In this document: positions 8,220 through 16,738 of the stretch, piece by piece | How the letters are laid out: the number at the start of each line of letters is the position of its first letter | Position numbering within the stretch: position 1 is the stretch's first letter | Source of the DNA: Mesorhizobium sp. Pch-S | GTDB lineage: Bacteria; Pseudomonadota; Alphaproteobacteria; Rhizobiales; Rhizobiaceae | NCBI RefSeq assembly: GCF_004136315.1 | Contig: NZ_CP029562.1 | Location: 4,549,501-4,613,500 of the forward strand | Length of the DNA stretch: 64,000 nucleotides | Direction: 5' to 3' | Translations under genes and position numbers: made by a program | Notes under the pieces: model-generated | The model's database searches: none | Told to the model about the DNA's origin: nothing | Seen by the model: the letters and a program-made list of their open reading frames with translations, nothing else

Positions 8220-9377
8220 ATGGATACCGACCTGCGTGCCCATTTCCTGGAAGGCATGAGCCGGGTTGCCTCGGCGGTCACCGTTGTTACGACGGACGGG
8301 GATGCAGGGCGGTTCGGGGTCACCGTTTCATCGATGACCTCGGTCTCGGCAGACACCACACGACCATCTCTTTTGGTCAGCATCCATCATCTGAGCCCCG
8401 CCGGCGAGGCGATCAGAAAGAACCGCCGGTTTTGCGCCAATGTGCTGAGCGGCAACCAGAGTTTTGTCTCGGACCTGTTTTCCGGCCGTCTCAAGCATCT
8501 GAATGACGACAGGTTCAGCGCGATCCCCTGGCATGGCGGTGCGACGGGGGCACCGATTGTCGATGATGCCATCGTCTCACTGGACTGCGAGCTGAAGACC
8601 GCCTTGCTCTGGGGCACGCATTTCATTCTCATCGGTGAGGTCGCGCAGATCGAGCTTTCAAGGCAACGCTCGCCGCTCGTCTACGCCAATCGCGGCTATC
8701 GCCGCGCCATTCCGATCGCACCGGACGATCACCAGACACACAGCCCGGAGAACCAGCTGCGTGTCGGCTTCTTCATCACGCTTGGGCCGGAATTCGTGCC
8801 TTCCCTGGTCGTGGAATTTGCCAATCAGTTGCCGGCCGTCGATCTCAGCCTGCTCGAGGCCGATCACGACGACCTGCTGGAACAGATGCGCGCCGGCAAG
8901 ATCGAAGCTGCCATCACGTTCGGGACAGTGGACGAGCCGGAACTTGAGACAGAAGTGCTATGTCCCGCGGCGCCACACGTGCTGCTGAGCGCCAATCATC
9001 CGCTTGCAGCCAGGTCGAGCCTTCGGCTGGCCGATGTCGCCGATTTGCCGATGATCCTGCTGGACTACCCTTCCGTGCGAGGCGCGATTGCCGCCTTTTT
9101 CGAACGCAACCAGTTGAAGCCGCAAATCCGTCTGCAGTCGCCTTCCCTGGCGATGGTACGCGGCTTGGTGGCGCAGGGCCTCGGCTACTCGATCGTCCCG
9201 CAGAAGCCTCAAAACAGGACCGCTCCCGACGGCACGGAAATCCGCGCGATACCGCTCGAAAACGATTTCCCCGAAGGCGCTGTCGTGGCGCTTGCAAAGC
9301 ACGCGGACCGCCGGAGCGGATTGGCGGAGGATTTCATTTCGAAGTGCAGGAAGTCGTTTCGACAAACATCACAATAA
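8220..9377 (+). CDS. Flavin reductase fused to a LysR-type effector-binding domain
   Basis: A 385-residue fusion. Residues about 1-165 are an HpaC-like flavin reductase (MSRVASAVTVVTTDG, GVTVSSMTSVSADTTRPSLLVS, FCANVL). Residues about 175-385 match the ligand-binding half of LysR regulators: LRVGFFITLGPEFVPSLVVEF, an AITFGTVDEPELETEVLC hinge segment, and the MVRGLVAQGLGYSIVPQ ending. No helix-turn-helix is present, so it should not bind DNA. ATG 8220 follows the ligase stop by 5 bp. The reductase presumably supplies reduced flavin to the 3588-4900 flavoprotein, with the LysR-like domain sensing substrate; this resembles the p-hydroxyphenylacetate hydroxylase C1 reductase of Acinetobacter, which carries a MarR-like regulatory domain. 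The role is inferred; the domain order is seen. Confidence 0.87.
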   Translation: MDTDLRAHFLEGMSRVASAVTVVTTDGDAGRFGVTVSSMTSVSADTTRPSLLVSIHHLSPAGEAIRKNRRFCANVLSGNQSFVSDLFSGRLKHLNDDRFSAIPWHGGATGAPIVDDAIVSLDCELKTALLWGTHFILIGEVAQIELSRQRSPLVYANRGYRRAIPIAPDDHQTHSPENQLRVGFFITLGPEFVPSLVVEFANQLPAVDLSLLEADHDDLLEQMRAGKIEAAITFGTVDEPELETEVLCPAAPHVLLSANHPLAARSSLRLADVADLPMILLDYPSVRGAIAAFFERNQLKPQIRLQSPSLAMVRGLVAQGLGYSIVPQKPQNRTAPDGTEIRAIPLENDFPEGAVVALAKHADRRSGLAEDFISKCRKSFRQTSQ

Positions 9378-9412
9378 GCATCGCAGAGCGATGACAAATG
9401 GGAGAGGGGACT

Positions 9413-10864
9413 ATGGCTCGGGAAGAAGCTATCGATAGCACAGGGAGCAATCAGCTCCGCAAGAATTCGCTTGGGTTGATTGCAGTCACCTTCATGGTGA
9501 TTTCCGCGGCGGCTCCGTTGACCGGTGTCGCCGGGGCGATGCCGCTGGCGTTCATGCTGGGCAACGGTACCGGCGTGCCGGCGACGTTCGTCTTCGTGAC
9601 CCTGGTGATGCTCGCTTTTGCTGCCGGCTATGTCGCCATGTCGCGCCACGTCACCAATGCCGGGGCCTTCTATGCCTATGCGGCGCGCGGTCTCGGCGGG
9701 CGGGCAGCCGGCGCCGTCGCGGTCACCGCACTTGTTGCCTACAACGCCATGCAGTTTGGCCTGATCGGCCTGTTCGGCGGCATCGCCAGCGGCATCTTCG
9801 GGCAATTCGGCCTGATGCTGCCGTGGTGGGGCTGGAGTCTTCTTGCCCTCGTGCTGGTCGGCTTTCTGGGGTATCGGCAGGTTGACCTGTCGGCCAAGGT
9901 CCTCGTCTTCGTGGTGGCGCTGGAATATCTGGTGGTGCTGATCGTCGACTTCGCCATCCTCGGAAAAGGCGGCGCCAACGGACTTTCGATGAACTTCTTC
10001 GACCAGAATGCGATCTTCTCGGGCTCGCTGACGGCTGCGATCCTGTTCTGCATGGGTTGTTTCATCGGCTTCGAGGCAACGACGATCTATGCCGAAGAGG
10101 CGCGCGATCCGGAAAAGACGATACCGCGGGCGACCTATCTGTCGGTGTTGATGATCGGCATCTTTTTCATCTTCACGACCTGGTTGCTGATTGTCGGTAT
10201 CGGCGCAGACAAGTTGGTTCCGACCATCCAGGCGCTGCCTGATCCTTCGATCTTCTTCTTCGATCTGGCTGGCCAGTACGCCGGCGGTCCGGTGGCGACC
10301 ATTGCCGGTATCCTGCTGGTGTCCAGCCTGTTTGCGGCCCTTTCGGCCTTTCACAATTACATCGCGCGCTACAGCTATGTGGCCGGCCGCGAAGGCCTGC
10401 TGCCGGCGGCGTTCGGTCAGACGCACGATACTCATCAGAGCCCGCATGTCGGTTCGGTGGTGCAGACCGCCGGAGCGTTGATCGTGCTGGCGCTGTTTGC
10501 CGGGCTGGGGCTGGATCCGGTGCTCAACATGTTCACCTGGATCAGCCAGGTCGGCACGCTAGGCGTGCTTGCCATGATGACCGTCACCTCGGCTGCGGTG
10601 ATCGCCTTCTTCCGTCGGTCAGGTCATACCGGTTCGGCTTTGACGACGCTCATTCTCCCGCTGGCCTCCGGCGTGGTTATGGCGGGGCTGTTCGTCTACA
10701 TCTTCCTGCATTTCGGCGACCTGACCGGAACGACGGGCGGTGCACTCGGCATCATCCTGCCATCATTGATCCCGGCTGCAGCCATCGTGGGCTACATCCT
10801 TGCCCTGCGCCTGCAGCGTGCCGATCCGGCTCGTTTCGCTCGAATGGGCTTCAATCGGGACTAG
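9413..10864 (+). CDS. APC superfamily amino acid/amine permease
   Basis: A 483-residue integral membrane protein with about 12 hydrophobic segments and the amino acid-polyamine-organocation signature near the N terminus (SLGLIAVTFMVISAAAPLTGVAG), then AFYAYAARGLGG and GFEATTIYAEEARDPEKTIPRATY. ATG 9413 was preferred over an in-frame ATG at 9398 because GGAGAGGGGA at 9401-9410 lies at the right distance. It is the last gene of the cluster and ends in a terminator, so it is the probable inner-membrane importer for the substrate (inference). Members of this branch carry amino acids, amines or related zwitterions. Confidence 0.9.
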   Translation: MAREEAIDSTGSNQLRKNSLGLIAVTFMVISAAAPLTGVAGAMPLAFMLGNGTGVPATFVFVTLVMLAFAAGYVAMSRHVTNAGAFYAYAARGLGGRAAGAVAVTALVAYNAMQFGLIGLFGGIASGIFGQFGLMLPWWGWSLLALVLVGFLGYRQVDLSAKVLVFVVALEYLVVLIVDFAILGKGGANGLSMNFFDQNAIFSGSLTAAILFCMGCFIGFEATTIYAEEARDPEKTIPRATYLSVLMIGIFFIFTTWLLIVGIGADKLVPTIQALPDPSIFFFDLAGQYAGGPVATIAGILLVSSLFAALSAFHNYIARYSYVAGREGLLPAAFGQTHDTHQSPHVGSVVQTAGALIVLALFAGLGLDPVLNMFTWISQVGTLGVLAMMTVTSAAVIAFFRRSGHTGSALTTLILPLASGVVMAGLFVYIFLHFGDLTGTTGGALGIILPSLIPAAAIVGYILALRLQRADPARFARMGFNRD

Positions 10865-10881
10865 TTCAGTTGCACTTCGGG

Positions 10882-10920
10882 AGGCCGGCCGGGATGAAGG
10901 ATTAACCGGTCGGCCTTTCT
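10882..10920 (+). terminator. Rho-independent terminator of the first cluster
   Basis: AGGCCGGCCGG (10882-10892) pairs with CCGGTCGGCCT (10906-10916) as an 11-bp stem with one G-U pair and a 13-base loop, followed by TTCT. It sits 18 bp after the permease stop. Confidence 0.8.
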
Positions 10921-11015
10921 AGACTGCGATCAGGTTGGATCGGAATTCTGCTCTATCTCGTTGTTTCGTCGCATGATCTCTGTCCAGAAAGTCTGCGACT
11001 TTTCGGGATCATGCT

Positions 11016-11510
11016 CTAGCGATTGATCGACTGGAACAGCTTGTCGAGGAGTTTGACCAACGTCTGCTGTTCCCGCTTGGAAAGGTCGACAAACATGTCG
11101 CGGTTCAATCTCCAGGCGAAATCCATGACCTCCGCATAGAGTTTCTCCGCCGGGGTCGTGAGCGCCAGAAGGATCGATCGGCGGTCTTCGGTGCTTGTCG
11201 TCTTTGTCAACAAATCCCGCTTGATCAGGCCGGCCACGTAACGGCTCACCTGCGCTTCATCCTGCTGCGTCGCGCGTGCTACCGCGCGAACGGACGGCTT
11301 GTCGAGATAGCGAACCGCAGCCATCGTTCGCCACTCGCCCAATGTCAGTTTGTAGTCGCTCATCAGCATTGCATGGGCCTGCCGATCGTTGACCTTCGTC
11401 AACAACGCCAGCCGATATGAGAACAGGTCGCGGATGTCGCGCGGGTAGACCCAAGGCGCCGGCGTGGCGTCCATTTCGTCGTCATATCGCTCTACATTAT
11501 TGGTTGACAT
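11016..11510 (-). CDS. MarR family transcriptional regulator
   Basis: A 164-residue winged-helix regulator of the MarR family. Family blocks are YKLTLGEWRTMAAVRYLDKPSVRAVAR (recognition helix region) and the wing LLTKTTSTEDRRSILLALT. The start at 11510 (MSTNNVERYD) is preferred; an upstream in-frame codon at 11621 would run into the divergent gene. It is divergent from the ABC binding protein at 11598, and the intervening 87 bp hold two palindromes, so it probably represses the transporter-sulfatase operon and itself (inference). Confidence 0.9.
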   Translation of the reverse strand: MSTNNVERYDDEMDATPAPWVYPRDIRDLFSYRLALLTKVNDRQAHAMLMSDYKLTLGEWRTMAAVRYLDKPSVRAVARATQQDEAQVSRYVAGLIKRDLLTKTTSTEDRRSILLALTTPAEKLYAEVMDFAWRLNRDMFVDLSKREQQTLVKLLDKLFQSINR

Positions 11511-11539
11511 TGTCAGGTAATTATCCTTGATATTATCAA
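11505..11539. promoter_or_regulatory. Two candidate MarR operators
   Basis: TGACA-T-TGTCA at 11505-11515 overlaps the MarR start codon, and the perfect palindrome TTGATA-T-TATCAA lies at 11527-11539. Their centres are 23 bp apart, about two helical turns, in the divergent MarR/transporter intergenic region. Confidence 0.5.
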
Positions 11540-11597
11540 ATAAAAATGTGCCACGAAAACTGGCTCCCCGCAAGAAGGGACCGATGAGGAGAACAGC

Positions 11598-12584
11598 ATG
11601 CCGACATTTTTCGGAAGACACCTCGGCAGCAAGATCGCTGCCGTTCTAGTTGCCGGGGCCGCTTTGGCTGCCGGTATCGCCATGGCGAACGCTGAAAACG
11701 TCAAGCTCAGGTTTGCCTATCTGCTCGCCGATTCCGATCTGCCCATTCTTGTCGCGCAGAAGAGCGGAGACTTCGCCAAGGCTGGGCTGGACGTTGAACT
11801 GACGGAAGTCCAGGGCGGACCTGCCGTGGTTGCCGCAATCGCATCCGGTTCCGCCGATGTCGGCTATGCCTCACCCGTGCCGCCGATCAACGCCCGCATC
11901 AACGGCATCAACGTCAAGATGGTCATGGCCCTGGGGCATGAGGTCGATCCGGACAAGAAGTTCTCCTGGCTGGTTGCTTCGAAAGCTTCGGGCATCACCG
12001 ACCTTCCCGGGCTGAAGGGCAGGAAGGTTGCCGTCAACGCGAATGGCTCGCTGTGCGTGCTGACGCTGAGCGATCATATGGCCAAGGCTGGCCTCAAGAT
12101 GGAAGATGTCGAGCTGGTCGTATTGCCGTTCCCGCAGCAGGAAGCGGCTCTCGAGCAGGGCGCCATCGACGCGACATGCACCGTCAATCCCTTCTTTTCC
12201 TCAATTGCCAAGAACCAGGCCATAGGCGTCAAGATCCTCGCCGAGGGGGTGCTCGCCGACGAGCGCGAACCGGTGCTGAATGACGTCATCTTCGCCACCG
12301 ACGACTTCATTGCCAAGAACCCGGATACGCTGAAGACCTTCGGCAAGGTCATCTTCGACACCCGTCAGAAGCTGCTGGCGGACAGGGCGGCGATGGAGGC
12401 AGCGGCAACCGAGTTCCTCGGTCTGACACCGGAGGCCGCGAAGGATTTCAAACTGCCCGTGGTCAAGCCTGAATTGACCATCTCCGAGGCCGAGGTCCAG
12501 GTTCTGCTGGATGCCATGAAGCGCGCCGGCATGCTCACCCAGGAGGTCCCGGTCAAGGACATGGTTTCCAACATGGCTCCCTGA
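11598..12584 (+). CDS. ABC transporter substrate-binding protein (nitrate/taurine type)
   Basis: A 328-residue periplasmic binding protein of the SsuA/TauA/NrtA class. A signal peptide (IAAVLVAGAALAAGIAMANA) ends near residue 32. The mature part starts KLRFAYLLADSDLPILVAQKSGDFAKAGLDVEL and contains the class hallmark AIASGSADVGYASP, with LKGRKVAVN later. This class feeds sulfonates, nitrate, pyrimidine precursors or other small anions to a two-permease ABC importer. It leads an operon with ATPase, two permeases and a sulfatase-family hydrolase. The substrate is not readable, but a sulfate ester, phosphonate ester or its product fits the last gene (inference). Confidence 0.9.
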   Translation: MPTFFGRHLGSKIAAVLVAGAALAAGIAMANAENVKLRFAYLLADSDLPILVAQKSGDFAKAGLDVELTEVQGGPAVVAAIASGSADVGYASPVPPINARINGINVKMVMALGHEVDPDKKFSWLVASKASGITDLPGLKGRKVAVNANGSLCVLTLSDHMAKAGLKMEDVELVVLPFPQQEAALEQGAIDATCTVNPFFSSIAKNQAIGVKILAEGVLADEREPVLNDVIFATDDFIAKNPDTLKTFGKVIFDTRQKLLADRAAMEAAATEFLGLTPEAAKDFKLPVVKPELTISEAEVQVLLDAMKRAGMLTQEVPVKDMVSNMAP

Positions 12585-12616
12585 GGAGGGGAGAGCGGTT
12601 GCGGAGGGAGGAAGCT

Positions 12617-13414
12617 ATGGACGCGGTGTTGGAGGCCCGGCAACTGGCCAAGGCGTATGGCGTCGGCAAGGACGCTCTTCAGGTTCTTGGTGGCATTTCA
12701 TTCACTGTCGGTCGAGGCGAGTTCGTCTCGATCGTTGGCCCCTCGGGATGCGGCAAGACAACCCTGCTGTTTGCTCTTGCCGGGTTGCAGCCGGCGAGTT
12801 CGGGCACGGTGACCTTCAATGGGCAGCCCGTGACAGCTCCGCCACGCGGGGTAGCCGTCGTCTTTCAGGACTATTCGCGTTCGCTTTTTCCCTGGAAAAG
12901 CAATCGCGACAACGTGGCCTTCGGCATGGTGCGGGTGGAAGGCCTGTCTGCGGCTCAAAAGCGCGACAAGGCCCAGGAAATGCTGGAGGCTGTCGGCCTG
13001 CAGGGCTTCGAGGACAAATATCCGTGGCAATTGTCGGGAGGCATGCAGCAGCGGGTTGCCATCGCGCGCGGATTGGCATCGCAAAGCGAACTTCTGCTGC
13101 TCGACGAACCCCTGGCGGCGGTCGATGCGCAGACGCGTGCCGACATGCAGGACCTTCTGCTCGATCTGGCGAGACGATTCCGGCAAACCTGCATTCTTGT
13201 GACGCATGATGTCGAGGAAGCCGTCTACATGGCTGATCGCGTCGTGGTGCTGACGCGGCGCCCGACCGTCGTCGACCACGAGGTAACCATCGATCTCGGC
13301 AAGCAGCGCGATCAGATCGCCACGCGTGAGGATCATCGATTCCTTGCAGCGCGCCACGACGTCATGACGAGCATCCGGTCGTCACGCGCCGCTGCACCGG
13401 CCACGGCAGCCTGA
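12617..13414 (+). CDS. ABC transporter ATP-binding protein (nitrate/taurine type)
   Basis: A 265-residue ABC ATPase. Walker A GPSGCGKTT, Q-loop VVFQDYSRSLFPW, signature LSGGMQQRVAIARG, Walker B LLLLDEPLAAVD and the H-loop His in VTHDVEEAV are all present. The VFQDYS-LFPW segment and the DVEEAVYMADRVVVLTRRP ending are typical of the TauB/SsuB/NrtD class. ATG 12617 has a strong ribosome binding site (GGAGGGAGGAAG); a TTG at 12599 is less likely. It energises the two permeases that follow. Confidence 0.93.
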   Translation: MDAVLEARQLAKAYGVGKDALQVLGGISFTVGRGEFVSIVGPSGCGKTTLLFALAGLQPASSGTVTFNGQPVTAPPRGVAVVFQDYSRSLFPWKSNRDNVAFGMVRVEGLSAAQKRDKAQEMLEAVGLQGFEDKYPWQLSGGMQQRVAIARGLASQSELLLLDEPLAAVDAQTRADMQDLLLDLARRFRQTCILVTHDVEEAVYMADRVVVLTRRPTVVDHEVTIDLGKQRDQIATREDHRFLAARHDVMTSIRSSRAAAPATAA

Positions 13415-13416
13415 AC

Positions 13417-14205
13417 ATGGGGTCATTCCGGTTGATGGAGATCCTGGCGGGCTTCCGCGCCATGATCTCGTTCCTCGTCATCATCATCGTCTGGCAGTCC
13501 GTCGCCTCGCTCGGCCTGGTTCCGGAAAAGTACTTTCCCAGCATCCTCGCCATCGCTTCCGGCTTTCGTGACATGATGATGTCCGGCGAACTTGTTTCCG
13601 CTGAATGGCGCACACTCTCGCGCGCGCTGGTTGGGGTCGCTGCCGCGTCGATGCTGGGCATCGGGCTTGCCGTGCTGGGCGATCTGTTTCCACCTTTTCG
13701 CCGCGGCTTCGCGCCCATTGCAGCACTGGTGCAGCCCATTCCGCCCGCCGCCCTCGTGCCGATGGCCGTGTTCATGCTTGGGCTGGGTCCCAGGCTCTAT
13801 GCCTTCATCGTCATTCTGGTCACGGTCTGGCCACCATATTTCAACGGCGTGGCAGCGCTCGCAAGCGTGTCGGACGTCCAGATACGCACCGGCCAGATGC
13901 TCGGGCTGAGCCGGTGGCAGATCGTGTGGCAAATCAAACTTCCCGCCGCGATGCCGGAGATATTTGCCGGCATCCGCTATGCGTCGAGCATCAGCTTGAT
14001 CGCTGTTGTCGTTGCCGAGATGCTTGCCGGCCACGATGGCCTGGGCTTCCTGCTCATCCGCAAGGCCTTCGCCATCCGCATCCCTGAAGTCTACGCACTG
14101 ATGTTTGTCTGTGCCGCGAATGGCCTGGTCATGAACACGGTCATCAACGGATTGCGCTGGAAACTTGCAGGCTGGCAACTGCGCATGACGGGGCAGGCGG
14201 CATGA
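13417..14205 (+). CDS. ABC transporter permease (nitrate/taurine type)
   Basis: A 262-residue inner-membrane permease with about six hydrophobic segments. The ATPase-contact (EAA) loop appears as VQIRTGQMLGLSRWQIVWQIKLPAAMPEIFAGIRYA. It starts 2 bp after the ATPase stop and overlaps the next permease as ATGA. The two permeases are paralogous and probably form a heterodimer, whereas many members of this class use one homodimeric permease. Confidence 0.9.
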   Translation: MGSFRLMEILAGFRAMISFLVIIIVWQSVASLGLVPEKYFPSILAIASGFRDMMMSGELVSAEWRTLSRALVGVAAASMLGIGLAVLGDLFPPFRRGFAPIAALVQPIPPAALVPMAVFMLGLGPRLYAFIVILVTVWPPYFNGVAALASVSDVQIRTGQMLGLSRWQIVWQIKLPAAMPEIFAGIRYASSISLIAVVVAEMLAGHDGLGFLLIRKAFAIRIPEVYALMFVCAANGLVMNTVINGLRWKLAGWQLRMTGQAA

Positions 14206-14972
14206 CCATGCTGCGCAGCCGCCAGAGCTATAGTGCGCTCATCCTCCCGGTCGTTGTTCTGCTTGCCTGGCAGGTGCTGGCCTGGCGTGCATCCACGCCA
14301 TTGTTCCCGGGGCCATGGCAGGTGGCCGTGTCGATTTGGCGGCTTTACCCGCAGATTCTGGGGCAGATCGGCTACACCCTGATGCGCGCTGCCGCAGGCT
14401 TTTTCCTTGCCGCGATCGTGATGATCCCTCTGGGTATCCTGCTCGGTCGGCTCAAGGCAGTTGGATCGGTCCTGGAACCGATCCTGGACATGCTGGCGAC
14501 CTTGCCTCCGCCGGCGGTCGTTCCCATCGTGATGCTCTTTGCCGGAACCGGCGACGCCGCAAAAATCGCGGTTATCGCCTATGCCGCCGGCATTCCGCTG
14601 ATCATGAACACATACGAGGCGTCCAAGACCTTGCATCCGATGACGACATTGGTGGCGCGTTCCCTGCACCTGCACCGTCTCGAAACCATGGTCTTCATCG
14701 ACTTGCCCGCATCCCTGCCGATGATCGCAACCGGTGTGCGATTGGCCGTCGCCTCGGCCTTGCTGGTCAGTGTCACGGCCGAGATGCTGCTCGCCACCAA
14801 CGGCATCGGGGTCTTCCTGCAACGCCAGCAGGAGAATTTTCAGATCGCCAATGGACTGGCGGCGATCGCCTTCATTTCCATCGTCGGTCTGATCGTCAAC
14901 GACCTCGTCCAGCGACTGGAGCGACGTCTGCTCTTCTGGCACTACCGCCTAGACCTGCACAATGAGAGGTAA
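14202..14972 (+). CDS. ABC transporter permease (nitrate/taurine type)
   Basis: A 256-residue permease, second of the pair. It has the same layout as its neighbour: N-terminal membrane helix (ILPVVVLLAWQVLAW), several further helices and a looser coupling loop (LVARSLHLHRLETMVFIDLPASLPMIATGVRLA). Its start overlaps the previous stop by 4 bp and the sulfatase begins 3 bp after its stop, so all five genes form one operon. Confidence 0.9.
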   Translation: MTMLRSRQSYSALILPVVVLLAWQVLAWRASTPLFPGPWQVAVSIWRLYPQILGQIGYTLMRAAAGFFLAAIVMIPLGILLGRLKAVGSVLEPILDMLATLPPPAVVPIVMLFAGTGDAAKIAVIAYAAGIPLIMNTYEASKTLHPMTTLVARSLHLHRLETMVFIDLPASLPMIATGVRLAVASALLVSVTAEMLLATNGIGVFLQRQQENFQIANGLAAIAFISIVGLIVNDLVQRLERRLLFWHYRLDLHNER

Positions 14973-14975
14973 CCG

Positions 14976-16631
14976 ATGCGTCGCAATGTCCTGTTCATCA
15001 TGTGCGACCAGCTGCGCTTCGACTATCTGAGCTGCGCCGGGCACAAGACGCTCGCCACGCCGAACATCGATCGTCTTGCCAGCCGTGGCGTGCGTTTCAC
15101 CAATGCCTATGTGCAGTCGACAGTTTGCGGCCCGTCGCGCATGAGCGCCTATACCGGCCGCTACATGCGTTCGCACGGTTCTACCCAGAACGGCGTGCCG
15201 CTGCGTGTGGGAGAACCTACGCTCGGCGATCATTTGCGCGCGATCGGCGTCCGCTGCGCGCTGATCGGTAAGACGCATATGACGGCAGATCATGAAGGGA
15301 TGGAACGTCTCGGCATCAGCAGCGATTCCATCATCGGCGTCCACCTTTCCGAATGCGGGTTCGAGCCTTTTGAACGCGATGACGGGCTTCATCCGTCGAG
15401 CAGCTACGATCCCGATCCAGCCTATGACGCCTATCTGCGCGAACAGGGCTTCGACGCCGAAAATCCATGGGAACACTGGGCCAATTCCGGTTCCGGCGAG
15501 GATGGCGAGAACTTCAACGGCTGGCTGCTGGTCCATGCAGACAAAGCCGCCCGCGTCCCCGAGGAACACTCCGAGACGCCTTACATGACGCGTCGCGCGA
15601 TGCGTTTCATCGAAGAGGCGGAAGCCGTGGGCCAATCATGGTGCGCGCATCTCTCCTACATCAAGCCGCATTGGCCTTACATCGTGCCTGCGCCCTACCA
15701 TGCCATGTACGACAAGGACGACGTGCAACCCGCAATTCGCAGTGAAGCCGAGCGCATCGCGGCGAACCCGGTCTACGAGGCGTTTCAACAGGAGCGCTAT
15801 TCGCGGAATTTCTCCCGCGACGAGGTCAGGGAGAAGGTGATCCCCTGCTACATGGGGCTGATCAAGCAGATCGACGATCAGCTTGGCCACCTCTTTGCCT
15901 TCATGGAGGAACGTGGCCTGTTCGAGAACACGATGATCGTCTTCACGTCGGATCATGGCGACTATCTCGGCGACCATTGGCTCGGCGAGAAGTACATGTT
16001 CCACGATGTTTCGGTCAAAGTACCGATGATCGTCTACGACCCGTCCAGGGAGGCCGATGCTACGCGTGGTACAACCTCCGAGGCGCTGGTCGAGATGATC
16101 GATCTGGCGCCGACCTTCCTTGATCATTTCGGCGGCAAGCCTAAATCGCATGTCCTGGAAGGCAGGTCCCTGGCGCCATTGCTGCATGGACCAAAGCCGG
16201 AAAACTGGCGGCGCTACGCGGTCAGCGAATATGACTATGGCGCTGATCTGGCGAGGTTGAAGCTCGACCTTCCGCTCAGCGACTGCCGCCTCTTCATGAT
16301 CACGGATGGGCGCTACAAGCTGATCCATGGCGAGGGTGTGCCACCGATGCTGTTCGATCGCGAGAATGATCCGCATGAGCTCAGCGACCTCGGCCAGAAA
16401 CCAGAATTCGCGGATGTCGTCGCGACCTTGCGGGAAGCCTTGTTCCACTGGCTGGTCACGCCGAAGAACCGCATCACTGTCGAAGACCGATGGCTCACCG
16501 GCGACGACGACAAGCTGCGCCATTTCGATCCCGCCATCGTGCCGGGTATCCTGATCGGCTACTGGGACGAAGCCGAGCTGGCAAGCGAGCATGAGGCGCG
16601 AAACAAATGGTTGAAAAGCCAGGATGTTTGA
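14976..16631 (+). CDS. Sulfatase / phosphonate monoester hydrolase family protein
   Basis: A 551-residue alkaline-phosphatase-superfamily hydrolase. The formylglycine motif C-x-P-S-R is present as VCGPSRMSAYTGRY with Cys51, the residue converted to the catalytic formylglycine. Metal ligands are visible as Asp11 (CDQLRFDYL) and the TSDHGDYLGDH block. The Asp11-Gln12 pair and the CGPSRMS-YTGRY context resemble the rhizobial phosphonate monoester hydrolase/arylsulfatase branch as I recall it. No signal peptide is visible, so it is probably cytosolic and acts on what the upstream transporter imports (inference). Sulfate ester, phosphate diester and phosphonate monoester are all possible substrates. 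Confidence 0.88.
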   Translation: MRRNVLFIMCDQLRFDYLSCAGHKTLATPNIDRLASRGVRFTNAYVQSTVCGPSRMSAYTGRYMRSHGSTQNGVPLRVGEPTLGDHLRAIGVRCALIGKTHMTADHEGMERLGISSDSIIGVHLSECGFEPFERDDGLHPSSSYDPDPAYDAYLREQGFDAENPWEHWANSGSGEDGENFNGWLLVHADKAARVPEEHSETPYMTRRAMRFIEEAEAVGQSWCAHLSYIKPHWPYIVPAPYHAMYDKDDVQPAIRSEAERIAANPVYEAFQQERYSRNFSRDEVREKVIPCYMGLIKQIDDQLGHLFAFMEERGLFENTMIVFTSDHGDYLGDHWLGEKYMFHDVSVKVPMIVYDPSREADATRGTTSEALVEMIDLAPTFLDHFGGKPKSHVLEGRSLAPLLHGPKPENWRRYAVSEYDYGADLARLKLDLPLSDCRLFMITDGRYKLIHGEGVPPMLFDRENDPHELSDLGQKPEFADVVATLREALFHWLVTPKNRITVEDRWLTGDDDKLRHFDPAIVPGILIGYWDEAELASEHEARNKWLKSQDV

Positions 16632-16677
16632 CGGCGCGCCTGCGAAGTGGAATGCACGTTCGACCCCAGCCGCGTTT

Positions 16678-16717
16678 GTCGAAGCCCACCGAGAACCGGC
16701 TCTCGGCGGGCTTCGAC
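16678..16717. terminator. Bidirectional hairpin between convergent genes
   Basis: GTCGAAGCCC (16678-16687) pairs perfectly with GGGCTTCGAC (16708-16717), and CCGAGA/TCTCGG continues the stem inside after one mismatch, leaving a 6-base loop. It lies between the sulfatase (+) and the amidohydrolase (-). The stem is strong but there is no T run, so it may be a mixed terminator. Confidence 0.6.
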
Positions 16718-16738
16718 GCTTCCTGCGGAAGCAATCGG

